DNA of 15,374 bases from Bacillota bacterium (GTDB taxonomy: Bacteria > Bacillota > Bacilli > Paenibacillales > NBRC-103111): contig JAEWAA010000032.1 in the NCBI GenBank assembly GCA_023391955.1, positions 1 to 15,374 of the forward strand, in the 5' to 3' direction. The notes under the pieces are model-generated. The model was not told the origin of the DNA and did not search any database. It saw nothing but the letters and a program-made list of their open reading frames with translations. Shown piece after piece: positions 5,843-12,701 of this stretch (positions are counted from its first letter, which is position 1; each line of letters opens with the position of its first letter). The position numbers were made by a program, and so were the translations under genes.

Positions 5843-7921
5843 ATGGAGCAAATAAAATTGGAAATCGGCGGCCGCACGCTTATTTTGGAAACCGGCAAGC
5901 TGGCCAAGCAAGCTAACGGAGCCGTAATGGCCCGTTATGGAGATACCGCCGTATTGTGTACGGTTACTGCGTCTAAGGACCCTAAGGATCTTGACTTTTT
6001 CCCGTTGACGGTCAACTATGAGGAACGCCTGTATGCTGTCGGCAAGATTCCCGGCGGCTATATCAAGCGTGAGGGACGTCCGTCCCAGAAGGCGATTCTC
6101 TCCAGCCGTTTGACTGACCGTCCGATCCGTCCGCTATTCCCGGAAGGCTTCCGGAATGATGTGCAGATCGTGAATTTGGTTATGAGTGTGGATCAGGACA
6201 ATTCTCCTGAAATCACCGCTATGATCGGTACCTCCTGCGCATTGGCCATCTCTGATGTTCCGTTCAGCGGACCGATCGGTGGTGTGATTGTTGCCCGTGT
6301 TGACGGACAATTCGTCATTAACCCCACGGTGGATCAAGCGGCCAAGAGCGAAATGTATCTGGTGGTTGCCGGCACCAAGGACGCCATCATGATGGTGGAA
6401 GCCGAAGCCCATGAGCTTCCGGAAGAAGTAATGCTGGAAGCAATTATGTTCGGCCATGAAGAAATCAAGAAAATTTGTGCCGCCATTGAGGAATTTGTCA
6501 AGCAAGTGGGCAAACCCAAGATGGAGGTTGTCCTTCATGCTGTGGACGGCACTGTGAACAGCGACGTGCGCGCGTATGCCCAGGAGAAGCTGGTGCAAGC
6601 CGTGCGCATCGCCGAGAAGCATGCCCGTACGGAAGCCATTGAAGCGGTGAATGCGGAAACCGTTGAGCATTTTAAAGCCGTGTATGAGGATGATTCCTCC
6701 AAGATTGCCGACGTGAAGGAGGTTCTTTACGATATCGTCAAGGAAGAAGTCCGCCGCCTGATCACCCATGACAAGGTGCGTCCTGATGGCCGTGGTCTGG
6801 ATGAAATCCGTCCGATCTCCTGCGAAACCTCCCTTTTGGCACGTACACATGGCTCCGCTTTGTTTACCCGCGGCCAAACCCAGGCTCTGTCCATCGCAAC
6901 ATTGGGCTCCATCGGCGACGAGCAAATGCTTGATGGTATCGACCTGGAAGAGCGCAAACGGTTTATGCATCACTACAACTTCCCTCCGTTCAGCGTAGGC
7001 GAAGCCCGTCCGCTCCGCCCGCCGGGACGCCGGGAAATCGGACACGGCGCCTTAGGCGAACGTGCTCTGGAAATGGTGCTGCCGGATGAGAAGGAATTCC
7101 CGTACACCATCCGTGTCGTATCTGAGGTTCTGGAATCCAACGGCTCTACCTCCCAAGCTTCCATTTGCGCCAGCACCATGGCTTTGATGGACGCAGGCGT
7201 GCCGATCAAGGCTCCTGTTGCCGGTGTGGCTATGGGCCTGATCAAGGATGGTGAGCATGTTTCCATTCTGACTGACATTCAAGGCATGGAAGACCACCTG
7301 GGCGACATGGACTTTAAGGTAGCCGGTACCGCCAAGGGTGTAACCGCCATTCAAATGGATATCAAAATCGACGGCATCGACCGCAGCATCCTGAAGGAAG
7401 CTCTTCAGCAAGCCTACAAGGGCCGGATGTTCATCATGGAGAAGATGCTGGCCACTATCGACAAGCCCCGCAAGGAGCTGTCGCAGTATGCGCCTAAGAT
7501 CATCACCATGTCCATCCACCCGGATAAGATCCGTGAGGTTATCGGCGCAGGCGGCAAGGTGATCAACAAGATCATCGAGGAAACCGGCGTTAAGATCGAT
7601 ATCGAGCAGGACGGCAGCATCTTCATTGCCTCCAGCAATCAGGCCGCCAACGAGCGGGCCCGTGAGATCATCGAAAGCATCGTCCGCGAGGTAGTAGTGG
7701 GTGAAACCTACCTGGGCACCGTGAAGCGCGTGGAGAAGTTCGGCGCATTCGTTGAGGTGCTGCCGGGCAAGGAAGGTCTTGTCCATATTTCCCAGCTGTC
7801 CACTGAGCGTGTAGCTAAGGTGGAAGACGTGGTGAATGTCGGTGACAAGATCACGGTTAAGGTAACCGAGATTGACAATCAAGGCAGAGTGAATTTGTCG
7901 AGAAAAGCAACTATGTCTTGA
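5843..7921 (+). CDS. pnp: Polyribonucleotide nucleotidyltransferase (PNPase)
   Basis: PNPase degrades RNA 3' to 5' by phosphorolysis and is a main Gram-positive exoribonuclease and degradosome partner. The 692-residue product has two RNase PH-like cores (about 1-225 and 310-545) around an all-helical linker, with GHGALGERAL and the acidic cluster DIQGMEDHLGDMD (478-490) in the second core. A KH domain with IGAGGK (567-572) and an S1 domain (about 617-686) follow. The ATG at 5843 is chosen over in-frame codons back to 5780 because AGGAGG at 5831-5836 precedes it and MEQIKLEIGG is the family N-terminus. The protein ends at NLSRKATMS, right after the S1 domain, without the acidic tail found in B. 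subtilis. The usually strict GETG before the phosphate-binding PGRREIGHG reads GEAR here (386-389), probably a lineage trait. Confidence 0.97.
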   Translation: MEQIKLEIGGRTLILETGKLAKQANGAVMARYGDTAVLCTVTASKDPKDLDFFPLTVNYEERLYAVGKIPGGYIKREGRPSQKAILSSRLTDRPIRPLFPEGFRNDVQIVNLVMSVDQDNSPEITAMIGTSCALAISDVPFSGPIGGVIVARVDGQFVINPTVDQAAKSEMYLVVAGTKDAIMMVEAEAHELPEEVMLEAIMFGHEEIKKICAAIEEFVKQVGKPKMEVVLHAVDGTVNSDVRAYAQEKLVQAVRIAEKHARTEAIEAVNAETVEHFKAVYEDDSSKIADVKEVLYDIVKEEVRRLITHDKVRPDGRGLDEIRPISCETSLLARTHGSALFTRGQTQALSIATLGSIGDEQMLDGIDLEERKRFMHHYNFPPFSVGEARPLRPPGRREIGHGALGERALEMVLPDEKEFPYTIRVVSEVLESNGSTSQASICASTMALMDAGVPIKAPVAGVAMGLIKDGEHVSILTDIQGMEDHLGDMDFKVAGTAKGVTAIQMDIKIDGIDRSILKEALQQAYKGRMFIMEKMLATIDKPRKELSQYAPKIITMSIHPDKIREVIGAGGKVINKIIEETGVKIDIEQDGSIFIASSNQAANERAREIIESIVREVVVGETYLGTVKRVEKFGAFVEVLPGKEGLVHISQLSTERVAKVEDVVNVGDKITVKVTEIDNQGRVNLSRKATMS

Positions 7922-7933
7922 TTTGAATCCTCA

Positions 7934-7989
7934 CAAAGACAGCCCGGAAAAGACGCGTAATCCGCGTTTTCTCCGGGCTGTTCACTTTG
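7934..7989. terminator. Strong hairpin terminator between convergent pnp and ABC permease
   Basis: ACAGCCCGGA (7939-7948) pairs perfectly with TCCGGGCTGT (7972-7981). Inside, ACGCG/CGCGT (7953-7957 with 7963-7967) forms a second stem followed by TTTC. Outside, CAAAG/CTTTG (7934-7938 with 7985-7989) adds five pairs after a bulge. There is no long T run on either side, but the position between two convergent genes and the stem stability fit a bidirectional terminator. Confidence 0.7.
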
Positions 7990-8030
7990 GGCGGGAGTTT
8001 TCCGGTACGGGGTGCCCGTAACATCAATCG

Positions 8031-8804
8031 TCATTCCTTCTCCGCGGCCGGCTTTGTCCATGGTGCGCACCAAGCCTGCAGAACGTCCAGCGACTTGAAC
8101 AGCAAGAGACCGACCAAGCCCATGACCACAATGCCGCAGAACATCTCTGCGTAATTCATGCGGGCCCACGCGCTCATGATCAGGTAGCCGATGCCGAAGT
8201 CGGTAGCGTAATTTTCGGCAAAAAACAGTGATGCCAGCGAGATGCCGATGCTGATCCGCAAGCCGGAGAATATATGCGGCAGGGTGGCTGGCAGCACAAG
8301 ATACCGCCACACCTGCCCCCGCGAAGCGCCAAAGCCATTCATGACGCGGAAATAAGGCTCGGGCACTTGCGAAACGCCGTCCCGTACAGATAGCATAATC
8401 TGGAATACGATGATCCAGATGATCAGCATAATTTTCGATGTATTCCCAAGGCCAAAAAGCAGCATAAATACGGGAAGGAACGCCACCTTCGGAATGGGAT
8501 AGACAAAATAAACAAACGGCGACAGCAGGCGCCCAAACCACTTGCCAGTTCCCAATAAAATGCCGGCCGGCACGGCAATCAGCAGTGCAATGGCAACAGC
8601 TGCGAGCACGCGTGCAATGCTGGCAAGGGCGTGCAGGAGCAGCGGCAGCTTCAAGTATGAGAACGACGAAAACGGCGACGGAATCGTATGGGTATCCAGC
8701 AGTGAGTGGAGGAGCTGCCACAAAAGCACAAAGCTGAGAAACCCGGCTAGCTGAGTCCAGATGGTCCGTTGCACCCGTTTAGTCGCCTCAATCCGCCGTC
8801 GCAT
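8031..8804 (-). CDS. ABC importer permease, SsuC/TauC-type
   Basis: This is the membrane subunit of an importer of the nitrate/sulfonate/taurine/NMT1-like class. With the start chosen here the protein has 257 residues and about six hydrophobic segments. The cytoplasmic EAA-type coupling loop is visible as MNGFGASRGQVWRYLVLPATLP, read in two parts: NGFGASRGQVW and RYLVLPATLPH. The ATG at 8804 is preferred because GGAGTGA lies five bases before it; an upstream ATG at 8822 is possible and would add six residues. Either start overlaps the 3' end of the ATPase gene (by 17 or 35 bases), so the two are translationally coupled. The partner solute-binding lipoprotein is encoded divergently at 10551. 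The substrate cannot be told from sequence: no thiamine riboswitch, cysteine or sulfonate genes are adjacent. Confidence 0.9.
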   Translation of the reverse strand: MRRRIEATKRVQRTIWTQLAGFLSFVLLWQLLHSLLDTHTIPSPFSSFSYLKLPLLLHALASIARVLAAVAIALLIAVPAGILLGTGKWFGRLLSPFVYFVYPIPKVAFLPVFMLLFGLGNTSKIMLIIWIIVFQIMLSVRDGVSQVPEPYFRVMNGFGASRGQVWRYLVLPATLPHIFSGLRISIGISLASLFFAENYATDFGIGYLIMSAWARMNYAEMFCGIVVMGLVGLLLFKSLDVLQAWCAPWTKPAAEKE

Positions 8805-9552
8805 ATTCACTCCGTTCCGCATTCATCCATTGCCGGATGCCGATGCAGGTCTCATAGAACCCCAGCTGCTCCCGGGGATTGGCACATCCGTAAAACGGAT
8901 TGCTCCTGCTTTCAATCTTTCCCTGTCCCCTTAAAAGCAAAATATGTTCACCCATCATAACCGCTTCTTCAATATCATGCGTCACCATCAGCATAGTCGT
9001 ATGCCGCTGCTGCAGCTGTGCCAGCATCAGATCCTGCATCGCATGTTTAGTGACGGAATCCAGCGAGGAGGTTGGTTCGTCCATCAGCAGAAAATCGGGT
9101 TCGCCGATAAGCGTGCGGGCTAAAGCTGCGCGCTGCCGCTGCCCGCCACTCAGCTCATGGGGATATTTGTCACTTAGAGTATCCAGCTCCATTTCCCGCA
9201 GCAGCTGCATCACCTTGTTTCTCTGCATGGCGCCAGTGTCCCGTTGCCCGCTCAGCCGAAGCGGCATGAGGACCGTTTCATAAACGGTTTGCCACGGGAA
9301 AAGTCCAAGCTCCTGCATCAGAAAAGCAGTGCCCCGGCGTGGCCGCAGCACCTCCGCGCCATCCACAGCAACACGCCCTTCGGCCGGTTGGATAAACCCG
9401 GCAATGACGTTCAGCAGCGTACTTTTGCCGATTCCCGATTTGCCGATTAACGCGTAAGACATTCCTTTTTTCAATTCCAGCTCCAACCGGCGAAAAACCG
9501 TTTGGCCGCCAAGCCGTACGGTCAAACCGGCCAATTCTACAAAAGGTTGCAT
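8788..9552 (-). CDS. ABC importer ATP-binding subunit, SsuB/TauB-type
   Basis: The cytoplasmic ATPase that powers the importer. Counting from the chosen start (254 residues), all motifs are intact: Walker A GKSGIGKST (37-45), Q-loop Gln80, signature LSGGQ (134-138) followed by RQRAALAR, Walker B LLMDEP (155-160) with D-loop SSLD, and the switch histidine in THD (191-193). The LGLFPWQTV segment after the Q-loop is typical of the SsuB/TauB group. The start at 9552 gives the usual N-terminus and has AGAGG 12 bases upstream; an in-frame ATG at 9609 would add 19 charged residues but lacks a ribosome binding site. The 3' end overlaps the permease gene. The C-terminal tail of about 40 residues after the nucleotide-binding fold is longer than minimal family members. 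Confidence 0.93.
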   Translation of the reverse strand: MQPFVELAGLTVRLGGQTVFRRLELELKKGMSYALIGKSGIGKSTLLNVIAGFIQPAEGRVAVDGAEVLRPRRGTAFLMQELGLFPWQTVYETVLMPLRLSGQRDTGAMQRNKVMQLLREMELDTLSDKYPHELSGGQRQRAALARTLIGEPDFLLMDEPTSSLDSVTKHAMQDLMLAQLQQRHTTMLMVTHDIEEAVMMGEHILLLRGQGKIESRSNPFYGCANPREQLGFYETCIGIRQWMNAERSEYATAD

Positions 9553-9638
9553 TCTTTTTTTGCGCCTCTCTTCCCGACTATCCTGCTGCTGTCCGGTGAT
9601 AGAGAACATAGCAGCAGCCAGCGGTATTTTGTGCCAAA

Positions 9639-9667
9639 ATCATACCACAAGCGCCAGAAACGGACAA
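9639..9667 (-). promoter_or_regulatory. Sigma-A-type promoter for the minus-strand ABC genes
   Basis: Read on the minus strand, TTGTCC (9667-9662) is followed after exactly 17 bases by TATGAT (9644-9639). TG one base ahead of the -10 gives an extended -10 element. Transcription would start near 9632, about 80 bases before the chosen ATPase start. Confidence 0.6.
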
Positions 9668-9716
9668 TTCATTATCCCTTGCTTCGGATGGGGATCAAAC
9701 CTGCTGCTGCATCAAC

Positions 9717-9732
9717 TGTGACATCCGTCACG
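9717..9732. promoter_or_regulatory. Possible Crp/Fnr-type operator in the divergent intergenic region
   Basis: TGTGA-N6-TCACG matches the Crp/Fnr-family consensus TGTGA-N6-TCACA in nine of ten positions, with a perfect GTGAC/GTCAC dyad. It lies between the divergent ABC and deacetylase genes, about 92 bases upstream of the predicted minus-strand transcription start. No convincing plus-strand promoter was found beside it: GATAAT at 9762-9767 lacks a -35 partner. A short dyad such as this can occur by chance. Confidence 0.3.
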
Positions 9733-9791
9733 AGAGCGAACCAGGTGGCATGTTAAGCTTGGATAATCAAGTGCCGGGAGGAAATAGCACC

Positions 9792-10538
9792 ATGACGTAT
9801 TCTGTTCTAATGTATCATGAATTGCGGGAGGCGCGGGACTTTGATCCGGGGCGTCCGTCCCCGATCGATGTGAGGCAGTCCTATAACGATGTGTTGCCCG
9901 CACCGCTGTTTGTTACCGTGGAGCAATTCACTGAACAAATGGCTTATTTGCACGAACAAAACTATTATGCGCTGTCGCTTGAGGAAATCCGGCAGCATTA
10001 CGCAACCGGGAAGCCGCTTCCCGAACGTTCCGTGTTACTTACCTTCGACGACTGCTTCCAGTCGCTTCGGACTTATGCTTTGCCTGTGCTGCGCCAATAC
10101 GGTATGCGTGCCGTCGGGTTTGTCGTGACGGGCTGGCTGCATGATCAGGCTCGGCCCTTCAACCCGGACAAATCAGTGTGCATGGCTTCCAGCCAGTTGG
10201 CAGATATGACTGATGTATTCGAATTTGCCAATCATACAAACTGTATGCACCGGCGTTACGGCCCGGAAGCAAGCGATATGCTTCGGTCTGACGATGCAGC
10301 GTTGGCTGCCGATCTTGAGCAATGCAACGCCCATCCTGTCATCCAGGCGCGTGATGTTTTCGCTTATCCGTTCGGGTTGTATGATGCGCGCAATGTGGAC
10401 GTGCTGCGACAAGCAGGCTTCAAGCTGGCGTTTACGACTGAGCCGGGGCGAAACGGCCCGGACAGCGATCCCTTGCGGCTTCGGCGCAATGTTGTGCCCT
10501 ATTTCATGGATATGGAGCGGTTCAAACAGATTTTATAA
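9792..10538 (+). CDS. NodB-fold polysaccharide deacetylase-like protein, no signal peptide
   Basis: A 248-residue protein of the carbohydrate esterase 4/NodB superfamily, which remove acetyl groups from polysaccharides or hydrolyse related C-N bonds using a metal bound by one Asp and two His. Visible motifs are VLMYHE at residues 5-10, TFDDC (84-88; most members have TFDDG), HTNCMH (148-153) in the place of the metal-binding HTxxH, and YPFGLYD (192-198). The wider HTxxxH spacing occurs in PgaB-like relatives as far as I recall. The catalytic domain starts at residue 1, with no signal peptide or membrane anchor, so the protein is expected in the cytoplasm. The ATG at 9792 follows GGGAGGAAA. 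It lies 12 bases before the lipoprotein gene and is surely cotranscribed, which links it to the transporter. A role in modifying the imported substrate is inference only. Confidence 0.85.
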   Translation: MTYSVLMYHELREARDFDPGRPSPIDVRQSYNDVLPAPLFVTVEQFTEQMAYLHEQNYYALSLEEIRQHYATGKPLPERSVLLTFDDCFQSLRTYALPVLRQYGMRAVGFVVTGWLHDQARPFNPDKSVCMASSQLADMTDVFEFANHTNCMHRRYGPEASDMLRSDDAALAADLEQCNAHPVIQARDVFAYPFGLYDARNVDVLRQAGFKLAFTTEPGRNGPDSDPLRLRRNVVPYFMDMERFKQIL

Positions 10539-10550
10539 CAGGATGTGGGA

Positions 10551-11510
10551 ATGATGAGAAAACAAACAGGATTTGTGTTATGGACAGCCATGCTGCTGAT
10601 GATGATAACAGCTTGCAGCGGGAAAGCCGCGGCTCCGGAACCGGGGGCGGGCGCACCCTCAGGGAAAAAGTTTGTTGTGGGTATTTTGCCGGCTGAAGCG
10701 GCTATTCCGATTATTCTGGCTCAGGAGAAGGGGTTTCTGAAGGAAGAAGGGGCAGTGATAGAGATCAAGGCGTTCTCGTCGCCGGGTGACAGGAATATCG
10801 CCGTGCAGGCGAAGGGACTGGATGCTGTCATTGCGGATGTGATGACCGCGGCAGCCTTCCGGCATAACGGGATTGGGATGACCGTCACATCCGACATCAG
10901 TGAGGATTTCAAAATCCTGTCCTCCCCCGGCTCCGGCATAACGGCCATGAACAAGCTTAACGGGAAAAAAGTGTCGCTGGTACGCAATTTTATTCTGGAA
11001 TACATTATGGATCAATACGCACAGCGGGACGGCTTCAGCTACAGCATCGTCGAGATTCCGTCGTTTGCCGGCCGCGCGGAAGCACTGCTGTCGGATCAAA
11101 TCGACGGCGTTGTATTCACCGAGCCGCAGGCTGGCATGCTGGTCAAGCAGGGTGCCCATCTGCTCGGCAGCTCCAGAGAGGCCGGCATCAAAGGCGGCAC
11201 ACTTCTGTTCACGGACGAAATGATCAAACATTATCCCGGCGATATCGCCGCATTTTATAAGGCTTACAACCGCGCTATTGACTATATGAACGACACCAAT
11301 CCGTCCCAATATGTAGACATTCTGATTCGTTATCAGTTCCCCGAGCAGATCGGCGCCTACTTGACCAGTTTGACCGGCGGTTTCGAACATGCCGGTACCA
11401 TCGAACGGGAGCGCTTCGACGATATTGTCCGGTGGACGAAAGCTAAAGGTTTGATTGACAAGGCGTACAGCTATGAGGAACTGACTGATTTTTCGTTTGT
11501 TGCACCATAA
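10551..11510 (+). CDS. ABC importer solute-binding lipoprotein (SsuA/NMT1-like)
   Basis: A 319-residue lipoprotein expected on the outer face of the membrane, delivering substrate to the permease encoded divergently at 8031. The N-terminus has the positive start MMRKQ, a hydrophobic stretch and lipobox ITAC with Cys22 as lipidation site, followed by an Ala/Pro/Gly-rich linker. The mature part looks like a type 2 periplasmic-binding fold of the NMT1/THI5-like and SsuA-like group: VGILPAEAAIPIILAQEKGF, then a hinge LNGKKVSLVRN, and DGVVFTEPQA. The ATG at 10551 has AGGA seven bases upstream; a GTG at 10545 is less well placed. Its gene is separated from ATPase and permease and is paired instead with the deacetylase, an uncommon layout. 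The ligand is unknown. Confidence 0.88.
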   Translation: MMRKQTGFVLWTAMLLMMITACSGKAAAPEPGAGAPSGKKFVVGILPAEAAIPIILAQEKGFLKEEGAVIEIKAFSSPGDRNIAVQAKGLDAVIADVMTAAAFRHNGIGMTVTSDISEDFKILSSPGSGITAMNKLNGKKVSLVRNFILEYIMDQYAQRDGFSYSIVEIPSFAGRAEALLSDQIDGVVFTEPQAGMLVKQGAHLLGSSREAGIKGGTLLFTDEMIKHYPGDIAAFYKAYNRAIDYMNDTNPSQYVDILIRYQFPEQIGAYLTSLTGGFEHAGTIERERFDDIVRWTKAKGLIDKAYSYEELTDFSFVAP

Positions 11511-11557
11511 GATCTCGCTTCACCCCCTTTTTCCGCAAGTAAAATCAAGCCAGTGCA

Positions 11558-11596
11558 ATTTCAACCACTCTATAATGGCTATAGAGTGGTTGAAAT
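11558..11596. repeat. Perfect palindrome (17-bp arms) before the AraC-family gene
   Basis: ATTTCAACCACTCTATA (11558-11574) and its exact reverse complement (11580-11596) are separated by only five bases. A TATAAT hexamer (11571-11576) lies in the left arm and spacer, and the right arm ends directly against the GAGGTGA ribosome binding site (11597-11603) of the next gene. It could be an operator for the regulator, an RNA hairpin controlling its translation, or an end barrier for the lipoprotein transcript. There is no T run after it, so it is not a classical terminator. Confidence 0.85.
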
Positions 11597-11611
11597 GAGG
11601 TGAACGGATCC

Positions 11612-12580
11612 ATGTACGAGTGGCGCAAGCAAATCCAAATCATCGTGGATGAAATTGATGAATGTATGAAACAGCATAATGGGGAGGCCATAACGCTGGG
11701 GCTTCTTTCCCGCAAGCTGGGTTATTCCGAGTTTCATACCACCAGAAAGTTTAAGGAAATTTCCGGTATGCAATTTAGGGATTATCTGCGGCTTAGAAAG
11801 CTGGCCTTTGCACTGAAGGATGTACGGGATAGCCCCAAAAGCATGTTGGACATCGCTTTTGATTATGGATTTTCATCACACGAAGCCTTTACACGTGCTT
11901 TTAAGACGGCCTATGGTATTGCTCCAGGTGATTACCGCAAACATCCGATGCCTGTGATCCTCCGTACAAAAATTAACCCTTTTGACCGCTACTTTTTCGG
12001 GTTGGGAGAGATCGGTATGATGAAGTCGGCAGATGATCTTAAGATTTATGGTGTAACGATTCCCGCACATAAGTTTTTGCACATTCAGAACTCTGAGAGC
12101 AATGGATATTGGGATTTTTGGCAAAAGCAAAGTCTGATTCCGGGCCAGGACTGTGAAACGATTTGCGGCTTGCTGGACAGCATCAAGGGCAAGCTGGATG
12201 ACGATGGCGGGAGTGAAGTCAACAGCGGCAGCGGTCAGATTATGGCGTATATCAATGATCCTGACGGCAGGCTTTGCGATTGGGGGATTCCCCGTACGGA
12301 ATGTTATGGTGTACGTCTTCCTTATGACTATAAAGGCGAAATACCGCCCCAACTGCTTATGCGTTATATTCCCGAAGCCGAGTATATGGTTTTTGAACAC
12401 GGACCCTTCGATTATGAGCAGGAAAACCGCAGTGTGGAGGAAAAGATGGAGAAGGCCATGGCAGACTTTGATTATGCCGGTATCGGTTATTGCTTGGATA
12501 CGTCACCTGGCCGAATCGTCTATGTGTATCATGATCCGGAACGGTATTGGAAATATATCCGGCCGGTGCGCAAGCTATAG
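11612..12580 (+). CDS. AraC-family regulator with GyrI-like effector domain
   Basis: A 322-residue transcription factor. The N-terminal 113 residues carry the AraC DNA-binding domain with two helix-turn-helix units: AITLGLLSRKLGYSEFHTTRKFKEISG (about 26-52, read in parts) and MLDIAFDYGFSSHEAFTRAF (78-97), closing with the family-typical APGDYRK. The remaining part, from about residue 140, resembles the GyrI-like/SOUL small-molecule binding domain, with GIPRTECYGVRLPYD and the closing FEHGPFDY-type strand. This domain order (DNA-binding first) is typical of Rob- and SoxS-related effector-binding regulators of Firmicutes. The ATG at 11612 is chosen over GTG 11600 because GAGGTGA sits eight bases before it. 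The gene stands alone behind a large palindrome that may be its operator. Targets are unknown. Confidence 0.9.
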   Translation: MYEWRKQIQIIVDEIDECMKQHNGEAITLGLLSRKLGYSEFHTTRKFKEISGMQFRDYLRLRKLAFALKDVRDSPKSMLDIAFDYGFSSHEAFTRAFKTAYGIAPGDYRKHPMPVILRTKINPFDRYFFGLGEIGMMKSADDLKIYGVTIPAHKFLHIQNSESNGYWDFWQKQSLIPGQDCETICGLLDSIKGKLDDDGGSEVNSGSGQIMAYINDPDGRLCDWGIPRTECYGVRLPYDYKGEIPPQLLMRYIPEAEYMVFEHGPFDYEQENRSVEEKMEKAMADFDYAGIGYCLDTSPGRIVYVYHDPERYWKYIRPVRKL

Positions 12581-12632
12581 TCCTTAGATTCTGTCACAGC
12601 TCTTCCAGATGATAAACCTTCGGCCTTGCCCC

Positions 12633-12663
12633 TTGACTTTGACGCAGGGGAAGGGAGTATGCT
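12633..12663 (+). promoter_or_regulatory. MerR-type promoter with 19-base spacer
   Basis: TTGACT (12633-12638) is separated by 19 bases from TATGCT (12658-12663). A 19-20 base spacer between otherwise good -35 and -10 boxes is the hallmark of promoters that MerR-family activators untwist. It lies directly upstream of a MerR-family gene, so autoregulation is likely. CCCTT (12630-12634) and AAGGG (12651-12655) form a dyad overlapping the spacer, though not centred on it. Confidence 0.6.
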
Positions 12664-12701
12664 GAAGCTATAGAAATCAGGCTTAGCTAGGAGGAGTAAG
12701 T

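Noticed and set aside
7879..8721. 280-codon minus-strand frame overlapping the permease
   Set aside because: Out of frame with the clear membrane protein; its product is Arg/His/Cys-rich and lacks any motif.
9553..9791. Thiamine (TPP) or other riboswitch for the NMT1-like importer
   Set aside because: No CTGAGA-type or other conserved riboswitch sequence on either strand.
11575..11596. 11558-11596 palindrome as the intrinsic terminator of the lipoprotein gene
   Set aside because: No T run follows on either strand; the bases after it are a ribosome binding site.
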